Positions 23,783 to 37,358 are shown, counted from the first letter of the stretch. The stretch: 64,000 bases of DNA from Morella rubra (GCA_003952965.2 CM025850.1:26967372-27031371), one strand, 5' to 3'. The notes: generated from the letters alone by a model not told the origin. Program-made: numbers and translations.

Positions 23783-25529
23783 ATGGGAGGAAAGTGCCCG
23801 CATAGAAGTGTAAGGAAGAGGCGTTACTCTCACAAGACTGCTCGCCGCACGAAATTCCTCGTCAAAGATATCCTTTTTATTAGTTTTTTTGTCTTTCCAT
23901 TATCACCTGCACATAAAATTCTTCTTTGCCTTAGTTATTGTTGATTCCTTGACTGGAAGTGGACACGTGACGATATGGTTTATGACGAGCTGAAGAAGCC
24001 CGATGTGGAAAAGAAGTCGTCTTTGCCTGTTGACGAAGACTTGCCCGGGATGGGCCAGTATTATTGCTTGCACTGCGAGTAGGTATCTTTTGTTTAAAAA
24101 AAAAAAATTTACTTCGTTCTCTCTTAGTATTCAAAATAATTCTGCTTGGTTTTCCTTAATTAATACAATTTAGAAGAAAAGTTATTGTACATATGTAAGA
24201 GGGATATTATGCTAGAAATTTCTTGGGGTATATATATATAATATATAAAATTTCTTATTTTTTTATTTAAAAAAACGTAATTTCTTTACAAGGTTTGTTG
24301 CTCATGTTTGCTGGTTCTTTTAAGATTTTTTTTACGTTTTCTTTGATCAGGAGATAGACATAAATTTCAAAGGCAACAGAGAGCATGTTATGAAAGTTTG
24401 TTTTGTTCTTTAGTGTCCACCACTGTTATCAGCAAGTTTGGATTTAGTTTATGTTTCCTTGATCAACTGTTTTATTGGTTTTTGAAAAGACGAGTTTGTT
24501 TTTGTTAAATGCAGCCGATACTTTGCGAATGTGTCAGTGAGAGATGAGCATTTCAAGACGAAACGTCATAGAAAGCGGTAAGCAAATTTTGTACCAAACT
24601 TCTTTCTTGATGTGGTCTCATCCATTGATTGTTGTTCACGAATTTTGGTGATTATGCTCTGAATGAGGACATGGGTGTAATGGGCACGATTCTTCTAATT
24701 GTGATAAATTATATGCACCAAATCACTACTTTCAATCAATCTGCAACATCATTAATTTGCAATGTTTTTCGCATTCTGTCCTAAAATTGCATTGCATGAG
24801 AGGAATTTTTCCAACGTTTACATGTTGATGTAACAGTCTCAGCCTTCAGTATTTTCTGATTCTTTTTCCTTCTCTAGACTGTTAGAATGATTAGAGAAGT
24901 GCATCCCACATGTTGTAGTAGGTGGTACTTAAATCATGAGCCATCATGAAGATAATCCAGTAGGTGTTTGTCACTTCTTGAGCGTGAAGTTGCTGCCTAA
25001 CTGATTTAGTTACTTTCACCCGTAAGAACTCATTGTAGTTTGGTCACTCTGATTGCTAATAGTTTGTCTTAGATAGGCTACCAAACTTGATTAGCCATTT
25101 TGTGTTTGGCGGGGCAGCTCATTGAGTTGTTTGAAGCTATTAGTAGTGTGATTATCTGGTAAACTCCTTGTTCTAGGGTCCAAAAGCTCCTGGATTATGT
25201 GCATGTATGGTTTTTGTATTGTGTTTATAATTATAGGACCATACATGTTCTTGGTCTTTTAACTGTTGTCTTCGTTGTTCATTTATCAATGGGCACTGTA
25301 AATGTCTTAGATTCTCTCGGTACGGAAGCAATCTTCATCTGTTTTCTAACGACATTGTAGTAGTCCTGTCCTCCTGTCTTCTTTCCAGGGAAGATCTTAC
25401 ATCTGACAAGATTCTTGTTGATGCAGTGTTAAGCAGATGACGGGGCCTGCTCCTCATACTCAGCTTGATGCTGACTTAGCAAGTGGGATGGGCATGCCAG
25501 ATAATGGTCCAAAGCTGATGTCGATGTGA
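23783..25529 (+). CDS. BUD20/ZNF593-type C2H2 zinc-finger protein (60S ribosome assembly)
   Basis: Four exons, 23783-23867, 23967-24078, 24515-24577 and 25427-25529, join in frame to 363 nt, giving 120 residues. The protein starts MGGKCPHRSVRKRRYSHKTA, a basic nuclear/nucleolar targeting stretch. Next comes a single C2H2 finger around residues 62-83 (YCLHC, twelve residues, then HFKTKRH), and the end is GPAPHTQLDADLASGM followed by MPDNGPKLMSM. This matches the yeast Bud20/human ZNF593 family, whose yeast member is a shuttling factor that loads onto pre-60S particles and aids their export. Length fits plant members. Introns 2 and 3 are ordinary GT-AG; intron 1 begins AT, ends AC and fits the U12 class. 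Exon limits were chosen by splice sites and frame; all three junctions restore the conserved protein. Probably functional. Confidence 0.93.
23868..23966 (+). other. U12-type AT-AC intron in the BUD20-like gene
   Basis: This 99-nt intron starts ATATCCTTTTTAT, a full match to the U12 5' splice-site consensus (RTATCCTTT). It contains TTCCTTGAC at 23945-23953, a full match to the U12 branch-site consensus (TTCCTTRAY). It ends in AC 14 nt after the branch adenosine, within the usual 10-20 nt. No GT-AG alternative keeps the frame: joining 23867 to 23967 gives the conserved FLVKGDDMVY, which is how the family reads. No polypyrimidine tract precedes the acceptor, as expected for this class. Confidence 0.93.
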
Positions 25530-26654
25530 GATTTCTAGTTTTGTTGTGGGATAGGTTAGACAGAGCTGGAGTCTGACAGTTGAAGGTATTTAATGTTGTG
25601 AAAGTGGTCTTTTTTGTTACAGTTGAAGGAATTAACACGAATGTAACGATAAATCAATTTTCCGATCAGTATCTCTCCCTCCCTCCCGTAGGTGCCACGG
25701 CAATCGAACTCATCAGCAGCCACTCACATACTAATGTTTCTTTACAATGACGAAATCAGATGCGGCCCACCCGCCTACATAGCATACCTCCCTCGAAGAC
25801 AATTATCCCCCTTGTCATTTTCCAAACCTTTAACGCCTCTCCTTTTCACTTCCCGCTAGTCCAGTACCTGCTACATCAGTCTCCACCTCTCTACGGTCTT
25901 AAATCATATTTTCCCTCTTTGCTAGTTTCCTCAAATTGCTGTCACTTTAAACCCATGCACATGTGTGCAGCCATCATGTGAAAACTTGATATAATGTAGT
26001 CCCCCCACCGTCCCCATCGCAAATACATGAAACCCAATCAAGTTTCAGATAAGACGGCCTCAGATTGCCAATACCAGGCTGGGTTAATGTTTGGATGCGG
26101 CGAATACGTACAGGCATGTTATTCTTCCCAAGTCTACATTCATACCCATTACAGCGCGATCAGTGTCGGAAAGTGACGCAAATCTAACGTAATTACTCCC
26201 CATTACACTCTACCTCCACGCCTTGTTTCGAGTATCTTTTTTGGATTTCCATGCATTATATGCGATGGGCCAGTGAAGTTTAGGGCGGTACCTGTCAAAA
26301 TCTGGGTCTTGTTGGAGGGCCTGGCATGACACTATCGTTCTTTCTATTATTCAAATATTGGCTGTGTTTCTTTTCCACGTCCACTCGTGGAAACAGACGC
26401 GACAGGAATAATGCACGAAGGGATGCCTCTATCCATGCATTTGGATGCACGGAGAATATCTATTTCAATCTCAATGGTATATTTGACTTTATAATTTTCT
26501 TGGGAAGATTAGTAAAGACAATAATACTATAGTAAGAAAAAATAGATAATACACTTACCCATACGCTATACCAAAACCGAGAAGCCAAAGGAAAGGACCA
26601 AAAAATATCAAGGGGTGCATGGAGTGTACTCCTCGGTTGCGTTTTTCCACTTGA
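25530..26654. other. Convergent spacer between the zinc-finger gene and ABCB1
   Basis: The two genes converge here, so this holds both 3' untranslated regions. 25690-26320 is richer in GC and pyrimidine than the surroundings. No further gene is recognisable. Confidence 0.5.
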
Positions 26655-29600
26655 CTAGCCTTCCTTCTCTTCCTCTTCTCTGGGTCTTGCTGAAGTTGAA
26701 CCTGATGCCATTCCAATGACCTGGCTGTTTGTGAATCTTTGTAACTGTATCATGCGGGCGTAGCAACCATCAGGGTAATTTTTCAATAGATGGGAGTGTG
26801 ATCCTTGCTCTGCCACTTTACCATCATCAATCACTGCAATGACATGAGCAGTCCTAATAGTCGACAGCCTGTGAGCGACAACAATTGTTGTTTTTCCTGA
26901 GCAAGCCCGCTCAAGAGCCTCCTGGACAGATCTCTCTGATTCGGCATCGAGTGCACTTGTTGCTTCATCAAGCAGCATAAGTTCAGCCTTCCTCGCGAAA
27001 GCACGGGCAATTGCTATTCTCTGCTTTTGTCCACCAGAAAGTTGAACCCCTCTTTCCCCAACAAATGTTTTATATCCGTCTGGCAATGAAGATATGAACT
27101 TGTGTGCATTGGCAAGAGTTGCAGCCTCAATAATCTCAGCCTCAGTTAACGAGTCACGACCATAAGCAATGTTTTCGTATATGGTAGTAGCAAAGAGGCA
27201 AGGCTCCTGGGGCACCATTGCTATGTGTCGTCTCAAGGACTTCAGATTGTATTTTCGAATGTCCTTTCCATCAATTATAACCCGTCCAGACGTTGGATCA
27301 TAAAATCGCTGGATAAGTGCAACGACTGAGCTCTTACCACAGCCACTTGGACCCACTAGAGCAAGAGTTTTGCCAGCTTTGGCACGTAGATTGAGGTCCC
27401 GGAATATTGGCACATCAGGGCGAGTGGGATAAGAGAAGTCTACATGCTTGAATTCAACTTCTCCACGAAGTCGGTCTGGAACCGGGGTAGAATCTGGATC
27501 ATCAGATTCAATTTCAGTTCTACGGTCAAGGAGATCAAAGACTGACCGCATGGCTCGACCACCCTTAATGAAGTCAGGAGCTAATGTTAGTGTCTCAGCA
27601 GCACCATTGGCGGAGACCATGAGGACCATGAAAACTCGGATTGTCTTTGAGAAATCGGATATTCCATGCTTGACAAGCCAGGAAGCATACCAGAGACCTA
27701 AGGCATAGGAAGCATACAGTGCAAACTGAGCTATCCCAAATCCACTTCCAGAAATCTGTCCCTTCCAAAAGCATCTTCGAAGTGGAGCCTGGAGGCTGGT
27801 GGAGAAGAGGTTAACAATTTGTGCCTCTGAATTGAAGGCAGCAACTGTCCGTACATTGGCTATGGCTTCCCCTGCTAGTTGGGTGGCCTTGGCATGGGCA
27901 GCTTCCAGGTCTCCAGAGAAACCAGTCATGAACATTTTCTGTTGAAAAAATGAACAGAAACAATAAATAACCGGATTGTATGTATTAAAAATTCCGTATA
28001 TATTTGTGGATTCAGCATTACACTTGGTGATTACCAGCCGTACTATTGTAATATTGTAACCCATCATAAGAACATTAAAAGTGGGGTTCATTTTCTAAAA
28101 TTCAAGCTTTTGCGTGTTGAAATTTGTCTGAAATGCTGCCCAAGTTCAACCCTATTGTCCTTAGAAGTTAAGGACTATCTTCTTAGCACAGTTCAGCATA
28201 TAAAACAAATAAATACCCAAATTTAAACTTCATTTTTCTTGCTTTATATGTGGGTCTGGAAAACGAACCTGCAATACAGTGGCTGCAACAACAACAGGGA
28301 AGACAGCTATGAGAACAAGGGCAAGCCGCCACTGCAAAACAAACCCTGCAGTGCAGGCAACTAACATGAGTGCTGTGTTCTGCACAATCACTGAAATCCG
28401 GTCTCCAATTGCTGATCTCACATTGTTCGCATCTAGAGCCAGTCTTGCTGCAATCCTAGCACTCTCATTTTCCTCCTTATCAAACCACGCCATTTCATTT
28501 TTTAGTACAGCAGCCAGCATTTTTTCTCTTACACGTTTCGTGAGATTTTCTCCCACTATATCCCAGAAGAAATGCTGCAGTGTGTTGAAGAGAAGTGCGG
28601 CTGATGAAAGCCCAATTAACAAATAGCAGTACTTCTCGATTTCTCTGCTCATGTAAGAATCATTTGGATTGTAGTAGACGCTGAGGACAGCGCTTAGAAC
28701 ATAGGCAAAGAAGGCACTAAGTGAGCCACAAACAACAGAGCCTATAGAACCCACTAAAGCATACACCCACTCTGGAGAATTCATTTTGGCAAGGCGCCAG
28801 AAGGAACTGGCTTGCTCCTTGAAGGCGAGCTTTTCTAGACGGTAATTGGGGTGGGAGGCATCTAGTGAGAGACTGAAGTCAGACGTAGAGAAGTCAGATA
28901 GTCGACGTGAGTATGGTGACCGACCGTAGGAAGAGTTCCGGGCAATTATTGGTGAGCTTACTGAGTTCCTTGCGCTAGAAGGCCTGGAAATGGAAAGACA
29001 TATCGTCATGCCAGTTTACAAGGAACAACCAAAATACCCAATAGCAGAACTCTTAATGTGAAACATGTAGGAGGTACCTTGCACTACTTTTTCTGGCATT
29101 GTTGAGAGCAGTTTCATGGGCCATCTCCTGCATTCGGATGAGCTTAGCATAGACACCATTCTCTCCCTTGGCAATGAGCTCATCATGAGTTCCAATTTCT
29201 GAGACACTACCCTGCTGGAGTACAGCTACAAGGTCAGCCTTCCGAATGGTGGACAGGCGATGGGCAATGACAAGAGTTGTTCTCCCAATCATGAACCGGT
29301 CTAGGGCTTCTTGCACTAGCTTTTCGGACTCAGAGTCCAATGCACTTGTTGCCTCATCTAAGAGCAGGATAGCTGGGTTTTTCAGCATTGCCCTAGCTAT
29401 AGCTATCCTCTGCTTCTGACCTCCCGAGAGCTGCACGCCTCTCTCCCCTACCTGTCATTTTGCAGATTCTTAGTTGTTTATTTTGATTCTTATATTGCTT
29501 ATTATGTTAACACCCCCCACCCTTTCTCTGAAAATGTTATGTTTTTCTAATTTCTTGAAGAAAAGACAGTGACGGTAATAGAAACTTGGAATCCTATATA

Positions 29601-32600
29601 GATTGGAGTTGGAGTCAGAATTTAAGTTCCTTGGACATTGTATGACTTCAAACGAACTGAACGAAGGGTAAAGTAAATCTCCTATGTAGTGGAATTTCTT
29701 ACAGCAATTGATTTTATAATCTTGTAATCTCTTTTTGCAATCTAGTTTTCCAGATATGTTGTGAACTTTATCAGGCACTTCAATTTTCCAGTTGTCTTTT
29801 CTATGATTTTACTCTCTCTCTCTCTCTCTCTCTCCCCCCCCAACACACACACAAACACCACAAACACACCAAGACCCCATACACGTAACAAGTATGTTTT
29901 GGTCCGGCCAGTGGTCCCTATCCCTATATCTGTTTTATTTTGGCACATGCATCGTTGACTAAAGCATGTTACCTTCCATCAGATGCATGCATGGCCTAAC
30001 ACCTCCCTTCATTTGACTATCAAAACATAAATAGAATAATCTATGCGTTCTGGTTGTTGACCACATAAACTATTCCATCTTTCATATAATAACAGGGAGA
30101 ATTATAAGCCATGAAAAAAAAAATGCCAAATAAAGCCTCTCTGGTCAAGGTTCATAATTAAGTTTCATCTACAGAATGACTAATTTCACCCCTCACCTCA
30201 ACTCTTAACAACTGTCACAAAGACTAGAGCAATTTGTATATGATAGTACATACGTACTATTATTATCATGCTTAAATATCAATGAACCATAGCAGTCCTT
30301 TCTTCTTTTTTCCTTTCCGTATTCAGAGTCTTAAAAGTCTCGAAGTATCAGAAGAAGTTAATACGGGTCTACCGAAGTAACCAATTATTTTAGATCTACC
30401 GAACAAACAGTGTTAACTACCTGATATTATTGTGTTCAGAATATGGTGAAGACAAACTGGCTACTATTAAATCTACCCTCTACCAATTTTGCAAGCAGTA
30501 ACTGTACTAATGCACTAAAACTAACCTGAGTCTCGAAACCTTCAGGAAGCTTGATTATGAATGAATGGGCATTCGCAACTCTTGCAGCCTCTTCTATCTC
30601 AACTTGGTCTGCATCGGGCCTACCTAAGAGTATATTTTCTTTAATGGTGGTAGCAAACAAGGCAGGCTCTTGGCTCACAAGCCCTATTTGCTGCCTCAAC
30701 CATCTCAGTTTGAGAGTCTTTATGTCATGCCCATCCAGCAGAACTTGTCCTGCACAGATTTACACAATCACAAATACTTCTTATCTACTTGCACATTTCA
30801 CACAAAACATATACGCATGAAACTCAGGAGCTAAAATAAAGGACTAACCACCAGCAGCTAAAATAATCTGCATCTGTTACAACACATAATTTTCATCCAG
30901 GAAAAGATGTACACAGACAGACTTATGCACGCACAAGTTCTCAAGTGCTTTAAGTTCCGTCAGATGATTTAGCATGAAGTTACTGAATGATTTACCTGAG
31001 GTGGGATCGTAGAATCTCTCAATGAGGGACACCACAGTGCTCTTACCAGAGCCACTGCTGCCAACCAAAGCAATGGTCTTGCCCGCCGGGACATTTAGGG
31101 AGAAATTATTAAGGATCCGAACCTCAGGCCTGGATGGGTAGGAGAAATCTACATTTTTCAGCTCCACCATTCCAGTAATTGACTCTAATTCCATGCCCGA
31201 CTCATTGTTTCGGTCGATACTCGGTTTGTGATCAATTATACGGAAGATTTTTGCAGCGGCAACTTTGGCCTTTACAATCGCACCCATGCTTGGAGCAGAC
31301 TGCCCCAAGGCCCTGCCAACCAAATTCAACTTTAGAGAACTGGATGTGATTGAAAACAATGTGTTTGCAGCATGAAATCCGGTAGATACTACTTACAATC
31401 CGCCAATCATAACTGCGAACATAGTAGAAATGGCAAGTCCACCGTTGGTGTAGTTGTGCCTGACGAGATAACCTCCATACCAAAGCAAAAGAGCATAACA
31501 GCAAAAAACAACAAAATAAGTTGCGCCCAGTCCCAATCCCTTTGCAAATCCGCTCCTGTAACCGAGCCTCTGCGCGACCTTAAGTGCCGACGAGTAGCCC
31601 TGTAATGCTCTGGATTCCCCAACGAATGCCAAGACAACCCGAATTTGAACTATCGTCTGTAATTTGTTTGAAATGAGAAATATCCCAATTAAACAAAGGT
31701 TTTAATCTCTGTCACTAACGAACGGAAGCTTAGAGGAGACCCACAAACAGCGAACAAATGCCTTCTTTTGTTTACCTGTTCTACGATGTTTCCTGCTTGT
31801 GAGAGAGCTTCCTGGCTCTTGCCAGAGAGTTTGGCTAATGTGGTGGTGTGGATAGCACCAATTACGGCAATGAGAGGAACTACAGCAAGAGTGACAAGAC
31901 CCAATTGCCAGACTGCAGTGAAACCCACCACAAATCCAGACACAAAAGTTGCCATATAGTGGATCAAATTACCCAACTGCACAAAAGGGAAACAAGAAAA
32001 TGAAAAAAAAAAAAGAAAAAAGAAAAGAAAAGGAAAACCAACAAGCAGGTTTAATCCGAAAGCAAACTGGGAAGAAACGTCGCAAATTCAGAATAAGCAG
32101 CTTCTTCCTTCACCTTCTCGCTAATGGCGTCTTGGACCATCACTGCATCGGAGTTAATGGCGAAAACAACGTCGGAGGTCCGAACTTCGGTGTCAAAGTA
32201 CTGAATGTCCTGGTTCAATGCCGCTTCTAAGTACTTGATCCTCATCTTTGTCGATTGGCGCTCTCCGGTCCACATCCAACACGATATCTCTACAGTCAAA
32301 TTCAAGCTCTCCCAATTACATTGAACAAAAAAACCCATGCACAGAAATGAAAACCAAAGAAAGGTGATTGTGACGAAGAATTTTCACCTGCCCAGGAAGA
32401 TGCCCATATTGCAGCCCCGACCACAAGAAAGTAAAATGCATACTGCGGAACCCGCAAAGAGCAGAGCTTTCAATTATATATTCATCGCGCATGGCAGTAA
32501 AGGAATTTATTATGTGAATCATGGTTTTACCTTAAGAACTTCCTGCATCATCTTGTCCATATTGTTGGCATTGGACCCGAAAGAATTGACGAGATCGGCA

Positions 32601-32995
32601 AAGAACCGTAGGAACAGTGGCAGAGAGCAGCCATGTACAATTGCTCCAACTGACCCGATTGTCATCAGAATGTAATCCAACCCATCAGCGAACCTGAAGA
32701 GCTCTCTAAAGCCAACAGTGGGAACGGCCTCAGGCTTTTCTCCACTACTACCGCCGCCACCACTAGAATCCTTTTTTGGCTCAGAGCTCTCCATTGCCTT
32801 TTTCTCTTGTGGAGCTGCTGCTTGTGCCAGCACCCGTGGGTCTGCGTCTGATGGTGTTGGTGTTGGTGTTGGTGATGGCGTTGTTGGGTTGGTTTTAAAA
32901 GGATCAGAAGGAGAAGGGGACACGAGTTCAAGGCCTTGCATTTCTGACCATCTCCACTGCTCAATCGTCTTTATCTCCTGAGAATCTTGTGACAT
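26655..32995 (-). CDS. ABCB1: ABCB1/PGP1-like auxin-exporting ABC transporter
   Basis: Ten exons on the minus strand, 5' to 3': 32995-32531, 32442-32388, 32289-32114, 31976-31776, 31656-31397, 31312-30996, 30749-30526, 29451-29078, 28983-28269 and 27938-26655. They join in frame to 4071 nt (1356 residues), all with GT-AG junctions. The protein is a full TMD-NBD-TMD-NBD transporter closest to Arabidopsis ABCB1, a plasma-membrane exporter of auxin used in polar transport. NBD1 has Walker [10 protein letters not shown] (about 470-478), signature LSGGQ (574-578) and Walker B ILLLDE (594-599). NBD2 has GPSGCGKSS (1125-1133), LSGGQ (1229-1233) and LMLLDE (1249-1254). The linker carries the Ser/Arg-rich [19 protein letters not shown] run, the type of segment phosphorylated in this family. 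The N-terminus is about 70 residues longer than in Arabidopsis, with a Pro-Thr repeat; related long forms exist in other eudicots. No break was found. Confidence 0.96.
29812..29872. repeat. Compound microsatellite in ABCB1 intron 7
   Basis: A run of CT dinucleotides is followed by a C-tract and then an imperfect CA/CACAAA run, inside the 1.07-kb intron between exons 7 and 8 (29452-30525). The rest of that intron shows no transposon I can name. Confidence 0.85.
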
Positions 32996-35816
32996 TTGCG
33001 ATATTCCCTAATAGCTTTATGAAACAAACCCACTCCCGCACAAAACACCCTTCTCTCTCTCTCCCCCTCTCTCTCTCTCTCTATTATCTCACTCTACTTG
33101 GCTTTTCATGTTCCTCCTGCTAGCTTTTCCTTCTTTTTCCGTTTTTAACTCTATGCTAATGGTTTCTTCCTTCTTTCCTTCCTTCCTTTTCTCTTTATCT
33201 TTCCAATTTTTTTTTTCTTTTGTCTTCTGCTAAATTTTGAATCTCATTTTCTTCTTCTTTTCGTGGTCTTGGTGTGATTTCACTGATTCTTGAACATTAT
33301 CTGCAAGAGAAGAAAAACAACTGCTTGTGCGAGTTTTTAAGGTTTGGTGGGTTTCCTCCAGTCCGGTTGCTTCGTCTGTAAAAAAACATGTAGAAAGTGA
33401 CATGTGGTGAGATGGGCAGAGCCTGCAGAAGGAGATTTTCCACCCGACAAATAACACTGTGTGAATACTTGGAGATGGATTTTTGACTGAAACATGTTCA
33501 AAGTGGGAACCCCAGTGGAAATCCTTTTTTTCTATTATTTTTTCCCTTTTAAATTAGAGACCGTTGATTTTAATTCCTCGCTTTTGGCTTCTTCCGCGAG
33601 TGTTTTTTCCTTCTGCACGTTAAAATCGTAAAAGCTTGTACAGGAAAATTTTTCATGTTCAAAAGTTCAGGGTTCAGACTCTGCACCTCCCTCCCTGTCT
33701 TTCTCCTTTAAATCCGGCGTTTTTGGCTACACGTCGTCACTAGAGCATTAAATACTCAAAACTCAGCGGGATTTCCCTTCTATTTTTTGGGTCGAATATT
33801 ATTAAAAACCACCGAAACCAGAAAAATGCCATATTTTTTCTAACCCTTTTTCAAACACAAAATGTGAAAGTAAGACATCTCTCCTGATCCAAGTTTGAGT
33901 AGAGTCTGAAATGTTTGACTTCAGCCTTCAATCCGAATAGCGTGTATAAAAACTAGGCTATATTTGTCAGAGTACAGGGCCTTGTCCCTAAGATGTAAAA
34001 TAATAAACCTATATAGGAATTCCACCGTTTTAGAGGACACAGCTAAGATGGTAGTATCAAGTTCCACTATATCTGTCCCAACCCATTTAGCAGTCAAAAC
34101 TAAACAATACATATAGATACAGACATCTATATTATAAGTCGTGGTGGTGTCTTTAGTAATATAATATGACTGAAACTCTTCAACAGTCCGAAGTAGGATT
34201 CCACGAAATTATCAGGAAATCTTGGACAGATCCAGGGATTCCTCCACATTTGATTCTTTAAAGAAAATGACAGTTAATTTGGATTTGTTTAGAGTACAAC
34301 CATCTTCTGATCCAACTTTCAGTAGTTTTTCATATTAGGGGGTCAGATTACTGCTCCTTTAAAGATTGATTAAAAATTCAAAGCTGCAATATGAGACTAG
34401 CCTCTGTTTCAGAGAAAAGAAGCTGCTTTGCTTGCTTTAATCAAGCTTTTGGAGTTTAATGAGCTAGTTGAGTCAGCAACTATTTTTTTAAAGCCAAAAT
34501 ACAAACAAAGTGAATGGGATCTGACACTCTTAATTTTCTTTGAAATTTGAATATTGCAGTGTCTCATGGATTTTACCATTTTGCAGGAAATTACTTGTGG
34601 TTTAACATTTCAGAAAACTCCAAAATTTAACTCGGATATCATTAATTACGAAGAGTCTCACGGTTAGCAAACAGTCCAAATCTTCACGGTGACACAATGG
34701 TGAAAACTTTTTCAGGCGAAAAAGGGGAAAGAAGCAAAGGTGGGGGGTCTGATATCATTTTCTCCGTCACGCTTACGGTACAGCTTCTGCATTCTGCAAG
34801 CCCTACTTTGGGCAAGGCTCTGTTTTGCCTCCACCCCGCCCAAGGGCGTTTGTCGACTACTGCAAGAGCTGGCTTAAGTGGCTTATACAAGGCGTGCTAC
34901 TGTTCTAGTGTTTTTTATGCCAATTCCACTGCTGTTTATCAACATGTGGCTTTGTCACATTTAACTGCCACAAGAAGTTAATCTTCAGGAATAAGACACC
35001 AACTGAACACTTGATGCGAAAAATGTGCATAAGTTTGGTATTTTGGCTTCAAATTTGTTTGGGTTAATGAATTGTTGTACCTTTGTAGACCCCTCTTGAA
35101 GGATCACAATTTCAGAAGCAAAGATTTTGTGTAAATTGTGGATGTCCATGTCCCCCCACACCCACCCACACACCATACGCTTGGGTGGAATTGATTTTAT
35201 AACAACCCATCTTTATTGCTTCATGTGTTCTGAAGGGATTGCTCTTGAGAAAATGGATTATTAAGGTAAAGAGTACAAATAGCACGGATAGCTCTATGAT
35301 AATCATAGAGCTGCCCAAAGAAAATCAACTTTCTTCCAACTTTCTTCAAAGTTAGACAGAAGTACAAGCGGGACAATTACATACACCAAATTGCCAAAGC
35401 TAAGAACTTTTATGGCCACCACTAAAGGAAGTTCTAAGTTCAAAGACACTTCATGGTAGATCGAGAGAAATCAGAAATCTGGTCGAAGTTGTTAGATTTC
35501 CATCAATGTGATGGAAAGGCCAGGACTGACAGCTCCCAGGCCCCAGCTGCGACTTAAGTGAACAGCGTAAATGGAAACGGGTGAAAATTTATGGGGAAAG
35601 CCGTGTCTGACTCACGCTAGTTTTGGTGCTTACTAGTTACAGCTGATGGCGTGCACTCTATGGCCCCGAACCTTTCTTCATTCATATGTCTCATTGCTAC
35701 TCCCTTCTGTGTGAATGATATCACCCATCTTATCAAAAAAAAAAATAATAATCAAGCGTCTGATTTTTGGCCATTGCATGAAGACGTACACTTCTTTCCC
35801 TTGTATAAAAAGATAA
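32996..35816. promoter_or_regulatory. 5' flank of ABCB1 and distal intergenic DNA
   Basis: Directly upstream of the ABCB1 start codon is a pyrimidine-rich tract on the plus strand (33048-33085, CT repeats; 33170-33250), that is, GA-rich in the transcript. This is common in plant 5' untranslated regions. The leader is probably a few hundred bases long. I cannot place a TATA box or an auxin-response element with confidence. Beyond 33.5 kb I see no gene. Confidence 0.4.
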
Positions 35817-36180
35817 GGGTTAATGACGTTTTTCACTTTACACCCATTGCAAAAATAGTCATCGGTTTTCAGTTTTGGCCAATTATATTCTTCCTTTATT
35901 TTTGTTTATCAATTTAGTCAACTAAAATGTTTAGTCATCTAACGATCCTATATGTCACACCCTATCAGAAAATGACGGTGGACAATAAAAATTAATCTGA
36001 CACATGAAGTTCCTAATTTTTCACTATGCATGTCATTTTTTGATTGAATGTGACGTGTAGGGCCATTAAATGACTTACTAATAGAAGTAGACAAAATGGC
36101 CAAATTGATAAACAAAACGAAAACTGGGGACCATTTTTAAAAAGGGTATAAAGTTCATGGAGGAAAAATGTCAGTTACCC
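35817..36180. mobile_element. MITE with perfect 9-bp target duplication
   Basis: A 364-bp non-coding element begins GGGTTAATGACGTTTTTCAC, and its other end reads GGGTAACTGACATTTTTCC on the opposite strand. The inverted repeats continue inward through the TTTTGGCC and AGTTTTCG blocks. Both sides carry the 9-mer AAAAGATAA (35808-35816 and 36181-36189), which points to a Mutator-type origin. Confidence 0.9.
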
Positions 36181-36189
36181 AAAAGATAA

Positions 36190-37358
36190 GGACTAGTAGG
36201 AGGTTTAGAGCTTTTGGCTTCCAATAGGACGAGAAAAAATGAAGTGGATGGAAGATTCACTCAGTAGCAAATAGTATTCCAAAATTGCCTATTGTGAGAG
36301 TTAATCAACCAAGGAAAAGAAAAAAAAGGAAAAGTGGTTAATTATAGAGGCATGGGCATCTCCATCAATCAAAGACTGTACAATATCCAATAATTAAGAT
36401 CTTCAGATAGGGTTTATATATCTTAACAAATAAATTAACATCCACTAACTTTGTTAAAGATTAGGTGTAAAGTTAGGGGGTCGGTTATCAAACTTTCCAT
36501 AAACAAATTGAATCGAGTTCTCCTTGGAATATGCTGAAGGACAAAAGTTCTACATGGAATATAGGAGTATTTTATTGGCAGGTTCTCTGCTAAATTTGGG
36601 GCGGAGTGAGCGACTTTGAAGAAGTCAAAAAAGGGAAGTCCCTCTTCCCTCTTCCCTCCTCCCTTCCTCTCGCTATTGGGAGGTTATTATGGCTATTATT
36701 ATAAAGGGGATGCCCATTTCGTTTCCTTCCTTCCTGTTGATCCAATGGGTGGGAGGGGGATTATGTTTGAGACCTTAACCAAATATACTCAAGTGCCCAC
36801 TCAAATGCTTCTCTCAAAAGTGGTGCATGTGAGGCTCATTAATTATGGCATCCTTGTCTTTCTTGTGGTTAAATGTGCATATTACTTTATACTAAGATTT
36901 ATGTGCTCTTAATTCATACGTTATTATGATTGTGGCTTGTGCACACTACTGCAACCACGCAATATATATGGCTAGCTGTCTTGGCATCCTATGAGTTAGA
37001 CACGTGTCATCCCAGTCTTAGATTCAATATGTATATATAAATATACTTCTTCAGATGTAATTAATATTGGAAGAACTTAGAAAAAAAAAATATTGGAAGA
37101 GAACTACATTATCCATATGCCTTTTCCCTTTTTCAATCAGCCATTAAGATTGGGAAACAAGCAAAGTTTGCATTGTGGTTCATAATTTGCAACGTATATT
37201 GCCATTTCTTATAGGCCATAAGGATCAACCTTGTAGTAGATTAAAAATTTTATTGAGAAATCTCATAAGGGTAAGAGATATGAGCCTAGAAATTAAAGAG
37301 GAAAAAATCATTCACCCCTCCCCCTTAAACACAAAAATATATAAACAAATAGATTATA
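36190..37358. other. AT-rich intergenic stretch
   Basis: No gene, RNA or complete transposon is recognisable. The 98-codon frame at 36616-36912 has no family features. Confidence 0.45.

Noticed and set aside
27448-27708. Plus-strand open frames across ABCB1 exons (also 28279-28626 and 32718-32981)
   Set aside because: They are antisense shadows of the ABCB1 coding exons; the minus-strand frame is fully conserved.
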